Shown: positions 34,365-42,636 of the stretch, piece by piece
Layout: every line of letters starts with the position of its first letter
Position numbering within the stretch: position 1 is the first letter of the stretch
Made by a program: the position numbers and the translations under genes
The notes under the pieces: model-generated
The model's input: the letters and a program-made list of their open reading frames with translations, nothing else
The model's database searches: none
Told to the model about the DNA's origin: nothing
DNA from: TM7 phylum sp. oral taxon 349
GTDB lineage: Bacteria; Patescibacteriota; Saccharimonadia; Saccharimonadales; Saccharimonadaceae
DNA: 64,000 bases
NCBI GenBank assembly: GCA_018127705.1
Contig: CP072328.1
Location: 496,001 to 560,000, forward strand
Direction of reading: 5' to 3'

Positions 34365-35508
34365 TTAAACCCACCCCTCAACCGCAACACCCAAAGACGC
34401 GGCGTATTCCAGTGGCGTTAGCCACTGGAATCGTTTTCTTGGTCGGTTGTTAAGCATGGATTCTACTTTTAATATATCCCGGTTAGTTAGTTTTTTGAAG
34501 TCAGTGCCTTTGGGGAAGAAGTCGCGGATGAGCCCGTTGGCGTTTTCGTTTCTGCCTCGTTCCCAGGAATGGTAGGGATTGGCGAAGTAAATATCCGCTC
34601 CTAGGTCTTTCTCGGTTTGTCTCCAACCGGCAAATTCTACGCCGTTGTCGTAGGTTATGGTCTTTGGCAAGGCTCCGGTGTGCCTGCTGAGCCTTTCTAG
34701 ATCAAGCATGGTCTGTTTTTGTATCTTATGTACATCATAGCCGCACACTAGGCTAATTGAGACTAACCCCGTCTTTCGCTCCACGTGAGTTAGCAATCTG
34801 TCTCGGCTATCTTTGCCGAAGATGGTATCGCCCTCTAGGTCGCCTAAGCGCCCGAGTTCATCCACTACGCCGGGTCTAGCTGCAATATTGCGTTTGCCGG
34901 CAGACATCCAGCCGGCAGGTACGGCAGGTATACGGCTGCATCTGTATTTCTTGCCGCGGCGCCGCAGGTGTTTATGGAGGTTGTATTTCTTGGCGTATTT
35001 GCAGATTGCTTTAGGCGAGACGTAAGACAAGCTAGCAGATTTGTCTCTTTTGTTAATCTCTATCTGCAGCCTGCCAGCAATCTGCTCGGGAGACCAACGC
35101 AGCCTGAGGCGCGATTCAACGAACTCTCTGGTTTGCTGGTATCCAGAAAGCTCCGAGCAGCAGGGATTGTTTCTTGCATCTAGCCAGCATCTTATGCTGG
35201 GCGGATTTAGCCAAGTAGTTTATTCTCTCGAATTGGCACAGGCGTCTTCTATGCCGAGCTTTCTTTTCGCGAATCACTGGCACTTTGGCGGTACCGCGAA
35301 AGTGTCTCGAGTCTAGTCCCAGCTCCTTAGGTTTATTAACTCTGGTCTTTTTGGCAAAATTTTGGTTTCGCCTGAGCTCCCGAGAGATGGTTGAGGGACT
35401 GCGGTTTAGCATGCGAGCTATCTCGCGCACCCTGGCTGAGCTTCTAAGCAGCGCTTCAATAACAATTCGCTCTTCGCTTGAAAGTTGTGTATACTCTCTT
35501 TGAGGCAT
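34365..35508 (-). pseudogene. IS30-family transposase, one frameshift
   Basis: The N-terminal part (35508-35116) starts MPQREYTQLSSEERIVIEAL and holds the helix-turn-helix (VREIARMLNRSPSTISRELRR). The C-terminal part (ending 34365) holds the DDE domain: D in LEGDTIFGKDSRD, D in TYDNGVEF, E in WERGRNENANG. Between them the frame changes near 35130-35145, where GYQQTREFVESRLRLRWSPEQIAGRL continues in the other frame. IS30 transposases are normally one ORF, so this is a lesion rather than programmed frameshifting. Confidence 0.85.
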
Positions 35509-35625
35509 TTTGGAATACCTTTCTGCTAAAATTAGGTTGTTTTCGTAGATCCAATTTTAACAAAGGACGAACCAAGATGCCTCTTTTTGTATGGGGAGTG
35601 TTGCGGTTGAGGGGTTGGTGTAGGA
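34366..35625 (-). mobile_element. IS30-family insertion sequence with frameshifted transposase
   Basis: Inverted ends share cccctcaaccgcaacac (left, 34374-34390; complement at right, 35598-35614). The total length is about 1.25 kb. The right end lies 6-10 bp before the -35 box of the HisRS-like gene. Confidence 0.8.
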
Positions 35626-35630
35626 AATGC

Positions 35631-35659
35631 TTGCAAAATATAGTCAAGTATGCTATAAT
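35631..35659 (+). promoter_or_regulatory. promoter of the HisRS-like gene, apparently leaderless
   Basis: TTGCAA at 35631-35636, 17-bp spacer ending TGC, TATAAT at 35654-35659, then 7 nt to the ATG at 35667. Confidence 0.75.
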
Positions 35660-35666
35660 AGCCCTC

Positions 35667-36839
35667 ATGAAAGCTTCGTTAGCCAATTTGGTGGGCGGCC
35701 AGGAGCTGTACTACCCGCAATCTGTTCGTATGCGCCATCACATTGAGTCGGCGTGGCGTCGAACGGCAAAATTATACGGCTACGAAGAAGTTGGCGACGA
35801 CATGTCAGCGTCGGCGCATTATGCGCGGCGTTTTAAGATCTCGAACGGCTCGCTTGGACAACCGGCGTATCCATGGTCGGGGCGGATCTTTCATTACGAT
35901 AATGTTGGCTGCGAGTCTCCGCGTGCCGATGTTGAGGCAATCGCTATTGCAAAGCGCAGTCTAGATGCGATCGGGCTGTCACGTGCGAGCTATCGTATAC
36001 GATTGAACGACGCACGAATCGTGCAGGCAATCTTAGAGGATTATTTAGAGCTAGATGCAATACAAACTGAACTTATGACGCGCTTGCTTGCAGAAAAGCG
36101 CATGCTTACACCTGTAGAGTTCCGTGACCGTGCGATTGATATCGTTGGGCGCATGCAGGCGGGCACGATTTTGCAGCAGCTTGCCAAAGTATTGGCAGCG
36201 AAAAATGCCGAGGAATTGCCAGAAGCGGTGCGCGAGCATGACGCGTACCAAGACCTAGCAGCGTTGTATGCGCGACTTGAGGCACTTGGCATCGCTGGTG
36301 TCGTACTTGATTTAACATTGTCTTACGCTGATTGCACAGCTGGAGTATTGTTTGATATTGTTACGAATGATGAAAAAATGTTGTATCGTGGTGGGCGAAT
36401 GATTGCTCCGTCGCTGGAAACGCTTGTTGCGTCGTTGGGTGATATGGCGCATATTGTTGAGACTCTAGAAGAAAGTGGGCATGCGGTATTGCCGAGTGCA
36501 ACTGAAGTGTATGTGGCGGCAGTTGGGCGCGTATTTGATACGGCGGAGCGAATTGCCGAAAAACTACGCAGTGAGCGAATCTGCACAGAAGTTGACTATA
36601 CTGGTCGAACATTGGCGGAACAACTTGTTACGGCGGTAGAGAAAGACATTACGTACGTTATGCTTATCGACGAGGCGAGCGTGGAACGGCAAATATATAC
36701 GCTGAAAAATTTGCGTGACGGCACAGACAAGACGGTTGGGTTTGAACGAATCGTAACAGCCGTGAGCGACCGCCGAGTGCGCGCCCGTGAAGATGATGAT
36801 TTTGACTTGTCGGAGTTTTTGGATGACTTTGACACCTGA
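35667..36839 (+). CDS. histidyl-tRNA synthetase-like protein, divergent paralogue
   Basis: 390 residues from the ATG at 35667; the open frame to 35478 runs through IS30 end sequence and is not coding. Overall order follows class II HisRS: catalytic-like domain 1-270 and an anticodon-binding-type domain from about 278 (EVYVAAVGRVFDTAERIAEKLRSE). Key catalytic positions differ. The motif 2 stretch is GRIFHYDNVG (72-81) rather than FRxE, and the histidine-specific LVRGLDYYTG is VVLDLTLSYADCTAG (212-226), lacking the catalytic Arg. The protein may be a HisZ-like or regulatory paralogue, or a very divergent true HisRS. It ends in an acidic tail. Confidence 0.7.
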   Translation: MKASLANLVGGQELYYPQSVRMRHHIESAWRRTAKLYGYEEVGDDMSASAHYARRFKISNGSLGQPAYPWSGRIFHYDNVGCESPRADVEAIAIAKRSLDAIGLSRASYRIRLNDARIVQAILEDYLELDAIQTELMTRLLAEKRMLTPVEFRDRAIDIVGRMQAGTILQQLAKVLAAKNAEELPEAVREHDAYQDLAALYARLEALGIAGVVLDLTLSYADCTAGVLFDIVTNDEKMLYRGGRMIAPSLETLVASLGDMAHIVETLEESGHAVLPSATEVYVAAVGRVFDTAERIAEKLRSERICTEVDYTGRTLAEQLVTAVEKDITYVMLIDEASVERQIYTLKNLRDGTDKTVGFERIVTAVSDRRVRAREDDDFDLSEFLDDFDT

Positions 36840-36864
36840 CAGATATCCGTATCTCTGTTATAAT
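36836..36864 (+). promoter_or_regulatory. tig promoter, apparently leaderless
   Basis: CTGACA at 36836-36841, 17-bp spacer ending TGT, TATAAT at 36859-36864, then 8 nt to the ATG. The -35 overlaps the stop of the preceding gene. Confidence 0.75.
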
Positions 36865-36872
36865 ACGCTGTT

Positions 36873-38156
36873 ATGAAGACGACAGTAACACACGAATCAG
36901 ATACGCGCGTAAAAGTAATGATTGCGGCGGATCATGCTGAACTGGCAGCAGCTGAACAGGTGGCGCTAAAGCGCTTGGCAAAAACAGCTAAAGTTAATGG
37001 ATTTCGTACGGGGCATGTGCCGCTTGAAATTGTGAAAAAACATGCCGATGCGAATGCGCTGGCTCAGGAGACGTTGGATGCGGCGCTAAATCGCGCGGTT
37101 GCTGAGGCTTTTTTGAGTAACGATTTGCAGGTGCTAGCTCGCCCTGAGGTCGAAATTAAAAAATACGTACCGGGCGAGCTGTTAGAATTTACCGCTGAAG
37201 CAGATGTGTTGCCTGAAGTAAAACTTGGTAATTATAAAAAGCTAAAAGTGAAAAAAGCGGCGGTTAACGTTGATAAAAAAGAAATTGACGAAGTAATTGA
37301 ACGAATTCAAAAAGGGTTGTCGGAAAAGAAAGAAGTCAAACGCGCTGCAAAAATAGGTGATGAGACAGTGATTGATTTCGTCGGTAAAAAAGATGGCGAG
37401 GCGTTTCATGGTGGTACGGGCAAGGATTATCCGCTAGTGCTTGGTTCAAATTCTTTTATCCCGGGATTTGAAGATGCGCTTGTTGGTTTGAAAGCAGGCG
37501 ATACAAAAGACGTTAAATTAGCATTCCCGAAGGACTATCATGTAAAAGACCTAGCGGGACAAGACGTTGTGTTTGAAGTGACAGTGAAAAAAGTAAATAG
37601 CGTAAAGTTGCCTGCGCTTGATGATAAATTTGCTGCAAAAGCCGGTTCATTTACGTCAATGGAAGATTTGCGCAGCGACATAAAAGCGGAGATTGCAGCG
37701 CAAGCAGAGCGTAGGGCAAAAGACGATTTGAAAGATGAGCTAGTAAAACAGCTGGTTGCAAAGAGTGTAGTGAGCGTACCATCGGTATTGCGCGATGATC
37801 AAATTCGTTCGCTGGAACAGGATTTACGTCAGAATTTGATGTATCGGGGTCGTACTTTAGAACAATATTTTAAAGAAAAGGGCTATGCCGATCGTGACGC
37901 CTGGGTAAAAGCTGAAGCGAACGATGTCGCTGACGCGCGCATTAAGGCAGGTCTAGTGTTGGCGCAGTTGAGTAAAGAGCTGAAAATTGAAGCGACGGCA
38001 GATGAGTTGGCGGCACATATTAACACCTATAAGCAGCAATATGCAAACAATTCTGAGATGGCAAAGCATTTTGATAAGCCCGAGGCGCAGCGCGAAGTTG
38101 CAAATCGACTGATTACTGAAAAGACGGTCGACAAGCTGGTTGAGCTAAACTCGTAG
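36873..38156 (+). CDS. tig: trigger factor
   Basis: 427 residues. The N-terminal ribosome-binding domain has a signature-like loop (NGFRTGHVPLEIVKK, near 45-60; the usual GFRxGKxP), followed by an FKBP-type prolyl isomerase domain (about 165-240, GDETVIDFVGK to AGQDVVFEVTVKKV) and a helical chaperone C-terminus. It binds nascent chains at the ribosome exit. It is followed by a secreted metalloprotease and clpP; tig and clpP are neighbours in many bacteria. Confidence 0.95.
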   Translation: MKTTVTHESDTRVKVMIAADHAELAAAEQVALKRLAKTAKVNGFRTGHVPLEIVKKHADANALAQETLDAALNRAVAEAFLSNDLQVLARPEVEIKKYVPGELLEFTAEADVLPEVKLGNYKKLKVKKAAVNVDKKEIDEVIERIQKGLSEKKEVKRAAKIGDETVIDFVGKKDGEAFHGGTGKDYPLVLGSNSFIPGFEDALVGLKAGDTKDVKLAFPKDYHVKDLAGQDVVFEVTVKKVNSVKLPALDDKFAAKAGSFTSMEDLRSDIKAEIAAQAERRAKDDLKDELVKQLVAKSVVSVPSVLRDDQIRSLEQDLRQNLMYRGRTLEQYFKEKGYADRDAWVKAEANDVADARIKAGLVLAQLSKELKIEATADELAAHINTYKQQYANNSEMAKHFDKPEAQREVANRLITEKTVDKLVELNS

Positions 38157-38251
38157 TAGATTGAGGCGCCAAATAGGCATTCTAGGTGTGGTTGGGTGTG
38201 TTGCTTATATTTTTGCTTAGCCGTTGAGAAATATAACGAGAGTGGTTTGCT

Positions 38252-38280
38252 TTGACGATAACTTTGATTTGGTATATAAC
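38252..38280 (+). promoter_or_regulatory. promoter of the metalloprotease gene, apparently leaderless
   Basis: TTGACG at 38252-38257, 17 bp, TATAAC at 38275-38280, 8 nt to the ATG at 38289. Confidence 0.65.
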
Positions 38281-38288
38281 AGAAAAAT

Positions 38289-39896
38289 ATGTGTGAGTAC
38301 TGTAAGGAATCGGTTGTTAGTTCGTGTGGGGCAGAAGAGAACTTTGCGCACTCACGTGTCCAGGAAGGCTTTGATGAACCGTGCTATTCCGATAGACCAG
38401 ACAGCCGTCAGGATTCTAAAAGAATTTCGCGGCGATTACTCTTACGAGAGCTTGCGATTGGCGCTATGGCGGGTCTTTCGTTTAGTGTGGTCACTGAGGC
38501 AGCTGGTATTAATGATAAAGCACGTCATGCAATTGAGTATTTATACGATCGCTTTGAGCAGATAGATCCAAACGATTCAGTGGAGATGACGCTGGGAGTT
38601 GTTGCTATTTATGGTTTAGCGATTGATCCTGATAGCTGTGATGGCGATGGAGCTGACAATCGGCGCCGATGGGGACGCGAGCATATAGCGAACACGGTAC
38701 AAGATAACGTTAGCCAAATTGAACAAACGCTTGGCGGGCAATACCAGATAGATATTAAGCATATCGAAAAAGTCGTTGAGCCAGAGGGTGTGCGTCCGCG
38801 CAGAGATGATAGTGATGAAGTGCCAATGTATACGATCGATCAGTTTGAGCGATATGCAAAAGAAGCGCGCGAGCAAATCACGGAGAGTGATGATTATAAC
38901 GGCAAGCCGGTTATCACGATGGTGATTTTCGATAGCCACTATTCTGAATTGAGCGAAAAAGCTATTGGCATTGCCTACCAAGATCCAGATAATCCGAGAA
39001 CTCATATATCAACATACGGTGCTTGGAAAGGCTGTGCGCCGGCGCACGAAATTGGTCATTTGCTCAATCCGGAGACTATTGGCGAAGGTATGCAGCACGA
39101 GGGGACGTTTAGTGCTCGGGTTAAAAATGAAGAGAGTGGAAAGCTAGTGCAATTATATGCAATTGATACGATCCAGAATCTGCTTAAGCAAGGCTGTGCG
39201 CTTGAAACAAATGAGTATGCGTCACATCACACAGTGATGGGATCGGGTCATCTGGACTCAAGCTATTCAATAAATGAGAAAGATGAGCTGCGTAAAGATT
39301 CGCATATCAATCGCCCGATTTATTCGCCGCCGGAAATACACTTTTTGCAGCCGTGGCGCAAGACAACGGACGCTACCAAACAGCTTGGCGTGCATTTTCT
39401 TTCGTATGAAAAAGACAAAACGTTTGGCCTGACAACAGAATTACCAAGCAATCACGCATTACGTAAAGCGATACCGTATGCCGACAGCTTGTTTATCGGG
39501 CCGAACGTGGATGGTTTTGTTGCAAACGACAAGACAACACTAGAAGGACTGTTCGTGACGGATTCAATTGGTGTTTACGCTGTCTCGAAAGATGGTCGCA
39601 GAACAGCTGAAATTAATACTGCATGTTTTGGTATGAGTAACCTAGAGAACGGAGATGAGTATGTCGTTTACGCCGATGAGCAGCTAAACATACTTGTGCT
39701 TTCTGGTAAGAATGACAGCGGCGTATATGCAAAGATTCTTGAGCTTAATACCGATGAAGCACAAATACTGCTAAATGAGGATCGCGAGAAGACTGCCGAG
39801 CGTAATAAATTAATCGTTGATAACTACGATAAGCAACTTGACAAGCAGAGCGCAATAGGAACAGGAGCGGTTGGTCAAATTAGCACTCTCCCTTGA
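38289..39896 (+). CDS. secreted zinc metalloprotease (HEIGH) with Tat-like signal
   Basis: 535 residues. A twin-arginine-like signal is visible (SRRLLLRE followed by LAIGAMAGLSFSVV, about 47-70). The catalytic motif HEIGHLLNPE is at 253-262, an HExxH zincin. Nearby GEGMQHEG may supply another ligand. The C-terminal 150 residues are beta-rich and end in a charged helix. The presence of Tat export is an inference; the N-terminal 46 residues before the signal are unusually long. Its TGA stop lies inside the CIRCE element of clpP. Confidence 0.75.
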   Translation: MCEYCKESVVSSCGAEENFAHSRVQEGFDEPCYSDRPDSRQDSKRISRRLLLRELAIGAMAGLSFSVVTEAAGINDKARHAIEYLYDRFEQIDPNDSVEMTLGVVAIYGLAIDPDSCDGDGADNRRRWGREHIANTVQDNVSQIEQTLGGQYQIDIKHIEKVVEPEGVRPRRDDSDEVPMYTIDQFERYAKEAREQITESDDYNGKPVITMVIFDSHYSELSEKAIGIAYQDPDNPRTHISTYGAWKGCAPAHEIGHLLNPETIGEGMQHEGTFSARVKNEESGKLVQLYAIDTIQNLLKQGCALETNEYASHHTVMGSGHLDSSYSINEKDELRKDSHINRPIYSPPEIHFLQPWRKTTDATKQLGVHFLSYEKDKTFGLTTELPSNHALRKAIPYADSLFIGPNVDGFVANDKTTLEGLFVTDSIGVYAVSKDGRRTAEINTACFGMSNLENGDEYVVYADEQLNILVLSGKNDSGVYAKILELNTDEAQILLNEDREKTAERNKLIVDNYDKQLDKQSAIGTGAVGQISTLP

Positions 39897-39906
39897 CGAG
39901 TGCTAA
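39880..39906 (+). promoter_or_regulatory. CIRCE element (HrcA operator) before clpP
   Basis: Perfect ttagcactc, nine bases, gagtgctaa. It has the same arrangement as before clpC: TTGACG within the spacer/right arm. It overlaps the end of the metalloprotease gene. Confidence 0.93.
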
Positions 39907-39921
39907 TATTCCGCGTACAAT
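39893..39921 (+). promoter_or_regulatory. clpP promoter, apparently leaderless
   Basis: TTGACG at 39893-39898, 17 bp, TACAAT at 39916-39921, then only 6 nt to the ATG at 39928. Confidence 0.8.
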
Positions 39922-39927
39922 GGGGCT

Positions 39928-40527
39928 ATGAATGATATGCGAAATTATTTAGTGCCAAATGTAATCGTACGCACGCGTGATGGCGAACGCGGATACGATA
40001 TTTATTCTCGACTACTTGAAGATCGGATTATCTTTTTAGGTGAAGAAGTGACAGAGGGCTCGGCAAATACGATCGTGGCGCAGCTGCTACACTTAGCAAA
40101 CGAAGATCCCGACAAAGATATCCAGCTATACATCAATAGCCCAGGCGGCAGCGTGTATGATGGGCTAGCAATTTACGATACGATGCAATATATCAAGCCG
40201 GACGTCCAGACGATTGGCATCGGGCTGCAGGCGAGCATGGGTGCGTTTTTACTAAGCAGCGGCGCTAAGGGTAAGCGGTTTGTTCTGCCGAATGCGCGCG
40301 TGATGATTCACCAGCCGTCCAGCGGTACGCAGGGTATGGTGACCGACCAGGAGATTAGTCTGCGCGAATCGGTGCGCATGAAAGAGCTGCTTGCGAAAGC
40401 GATCGCGAAAAATACCGGACAAAAACTCGAAAAAGTCAAAGCCGATATGGAGCGCGACTACTGGATGAGCGCAGATGAAGCGGTGAAGTATGGGCTGGCA
40501 GACGCAATAATCCGGCGCGGGCGATGA
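39928..40527 (+). CDS. clpP: ATP-dependent Clp protease proteolytic subunit ClpP
   Basis: 199 residues with the serine protease triad S103 ([11 protein letters not shown]), H128 (RVMIHQP) and D177 ([11 protein letters not shown]), and the oligomerisation and substrate-groove segment [11 protein letters not shown]. It forms the 14-mer chamber that works with ClpC (5996). A Met at residue 4 is an alternative start, but 39928 fits the promoter distance. The mRNA would have no leader, so translation must start by the leaderless route. An IS1595 relic begins one base past the stop. Confidence 0.96.
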   Translation: MNDMRNYLVPNVIVRTRDGERGYDIYSRLLEDRIIFLGEEVTEGSANTIVAQLLHLANEDPDKDIQLYINSPGGSVYDGLAIYDTMQYIKPDVQTIGIGLQASMGAFLLSSGAKGKRFVLPNARVMIHQPSSGTQGMVTDQEISLRESVRMKELLAKAIAKNTGQKLEKVKADMERDYWMSADEAVKYGLADAIIRRGR

Positions 40528-40528
40528 G

Positions 40529-41700
40529 GTACAGTCAACTAACCTGGAATAACCCTAAATCGTAGATATGCTAATGGGTCTTTAAATAACTCAGAATGAT
40601 TAGCTCTTATACCATCCATTCTTTGCACAAATCCTGTAACTGATGTGTTAGTATACGTTGTCCGTAGAGCTTACGCATATGACGTTTAGCTACACTCCAC
40701 ATTAATTCAGCTTTGTTTAGTGTTTAGTATTAGTATTACCATAATCTCCCTTGCTATGGTTATGACTCTCATGGCAGTAGCCTAGAAGTAGAGAGTAGAG
40801 GATAAATAGTGATATTTCACCATAACCATACCACTTGTCTGTAATAACTAAGCTGCCAGGTTTAACTGTATCCTGAATGAATGATTCAAGGGTACCCCTA
40901 TCTCTGCCATTATAGAAGCTTCCTGTAATACGTAAGGGTTAGGTTAGGTTAGGTTAGGTTAGGTTAGGCTTACTTAACCTTACGTCCAGTATATGGTTCT
41001 ATAGCGCCTGTTACTACGCAGGTAGACTGTTTACTCTTTAGCTTAGCAAAGTAGCTTTCATCTGCTTAGAGCTAAACCCTAAGCCTTCTAGGAGTGAAGT
41101 ACTACTAGTACCTGGTAGTAGGAGTAGAGTATAGAGTGTTTGGTAGAGTATCTAGTATACGCACTGTATATGGTAGCTTATCTCTAGACCTAGAAAACCA
41201 TCTAGAGACTGTAGGGTAGCTTACTTTAGCTAATACCGTCTTTTATAGCAGACAAAGCCCTAGTAGCTTATAGCTTAGGGTTTAGCAGTGTATACGGGTT
41301 AGCTTCTAGACTACTCTACAATGATTACTGTTCTAAGCTCCTAGGCTCTTCTTTGTTTGCCAGCACTATAGAAGGGTAAGATAAAGAAAGATAAAGAAAA
41401 AGAAGAAGAGAGAGTATACAGATGATTAATGCTATCTAGAGCTTATCTTCATACCGTATAGCCATGAACCTTTCCAGGCCGTAACTCTTATACTCTCTTA
41501 CGGCATACCTTACACCATAGATACCTTACACCATAGATACCTAAGAAGATAGTTCTCGTGCAGTGTATTACTACACTGTGGACATGCCTATACCTACAAA
41601 ACGAGGTTCACCAAATTATTTGTAAATTGGAAAAGACATACCTATACCTATACCTACTCACTAAAGATTAGCTTATTAATTAACTAACCAATTGGCTACT
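40529..41700 (-). mobile_element. decayed IS1595 relic expanded by tandem duplications
   Basis: Its left end (cagtcaactaacctggaa) matches the intact IS1595 end, and homology runs in order through the conserved parts to the start of the transposase (agattagcttattaat near 41662). It is about 1.17 kb against 0.91 kb for the intact element. The extra length comes from short tandem repeats: (GGTTA)6 at 40937-40966, a doubled 16-bp unit at 41504-41536, and ctatacctac units. 41700-41800 shows nothing recognisable. Confidence 0.75.
40937..40968. repeat. telomere-like (GGTTA)6 microsatellite
   Basis: Six exact GGTTA units plus GG, flanked by an inverted pair (cgtaagggtt and aaccttacg). Confidence 0.9.
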
Positions 41701-41841
41701 TTACTACAACACTAAGCGCCCCCACTTCAACCACCGCGACCCAATCCAGCCAAACATCCAAATCCCGCCGCTTAGAGCCTACACCAACATGCTAAAATTA
41801 AACCCAGAGGAGTCCAGGAGGTTTTGGACGTATACATACAG

Positions 41842-41870
41842 TTGCAGTTTTTATAGCGATGTAATATCAT
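41842..41870 (+). promoter_or_regulatory. promoter of the 41913 gene
   Basis: TTGCAG at 41842-41847, 17 bp, TATCAT at 41865-41870. Confidence 0.5.
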
Positions 41871-41912
41871 AGAGGTTACGCAGGCACTTCTAGTTGTTTT
41901 AGGAGGGACAGA

Positions 41913-42302
41913 ATGTCTGATGCCGGTTGGCTCGTCGTTGCCATTGTTCTTTTTACAGGTAATTTTATCTGTATGCTTTACAGTGGGTGGCAAGTTTTTG
42001 CGCCGTTTCGATTTAGGCGGATCAGCACCATCTACTTTGCTTCTCAGCGTTTTCGCGTTGAGGCGAACAAGTGGTATTGGAGAACTATTATTCTCCTGAG
42101 CATGGCAAGTTGCATAGGAGTATGCCTTGGCTCTGTCGGCAGGATGACTAATCGTTCTGCGCTTGTCACCTCTGGGATGGTTGTCATCCTAATCGGTGAC
42201 TCTCTTGCCATCATAGGCGTGGGTGTCGTTGTCTATTACGACAAACGGGCGCGTAACGCTCGACGACGGGAGCTTCTTGAGGAGTCGGCATCTGTCCGCT
42301 GA
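41913..42302 (+). CDS. small membrane protein, three helices, unrecognised
   Basis: 129 residues with three hydrophobic segments (about 5-26, 57-77, 83-107: VVAIVLFTGNFICML; IILLSMASCIGVCLG; VVILIGDSLAIIGVGVVVYY) and a positively charged C-terminus (RARNARRREL). A strong ribosome site (aggaggg), its own promoter and a very strong terminator make it a one-gene unit between an IS1595 relic and rpoB. No family recognised. Confidence 0.7.
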   Translation: MSDAGWLVVAIVLFTGNFICMLYSGWQVFAPFRFRRISTIYFASQRFRVEANKWYWRTIILLSMASCIGVCLGSVGRMTNRSALVTSGMVVILIGDSLAIIGVGVVVYYDKRARNARRRELLEESASVR

Positions 42303-42315
42303 CTCGCTCCCGCTC

Positions 42316-42364
42316 AGCCTCGTTCCCCCGCGTAAACCGCGTGGGGAACGAGGCTCTTTCTTTT
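42316..42364 (+). terminator. terminator of the 41913 gene
   Basis: A 13-bp perfect stem (agcctcgttcccc and complement) with an inner cgcg pair, then ctctttctttt. Confidence 0.92.
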
Positions 42365-42422
42365 GGCTTCACGGCGGGAGTTAACATCGCCTGGATTCTC
42401 CAATAAAGTCATACGAACCCCA

Positions 42423-42451
42423 TTGACATAGTCGCCTAAACCATTTACAAT
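42423..42451 (+). promoter_or_regulatory. rpoB-rpoC promoter
   Basis: TTGACA at 42423-42428, 17 bp, TACAAT at 42446-42451. The leader is about 180 nt to the rpoB ATG at 42637, with ribosome site gggag; no known regulatory fold recognised in it. Confidence 0.8.
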
Positions 42452-42636
42452 GAAAGACAATGAAGATTGTGTAACGTGGGTTGATAGTGTACTGCGCCTG
42501 TGGCGTGGCGTTTTAGTATGCGGTAATCCATGGTTAGTAAAGCTTCGGCGCCAACTCGTGCGGGAATGATAGAGCCAACCCACCTCTTGTCAATCAGCGC
42601 GGAGATTATTCAAATTTAACCAAAACGGGAGTACAC

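Noticed and set aside
34365-35508. Programmed ribosomal frameshift in the IS30 transposase
   Set aside because: IS30 transposases are made from one frame, and no slippery run with a downstream structure was seen at the shift point.
35478-35666. 63-codon N-terminal extension of the HisRS-like protein
   Set aside because: It lies in the IS30 end and runs through the promoter; the ATG at 35667 fits the promoter and the family.
38224-38565. 113-codon plus-strand ORF overlapping the metalloprotease start
   Set aside because: A shadow frame; the 38289 frame continues for 535 codons with a recognisable protease motif.
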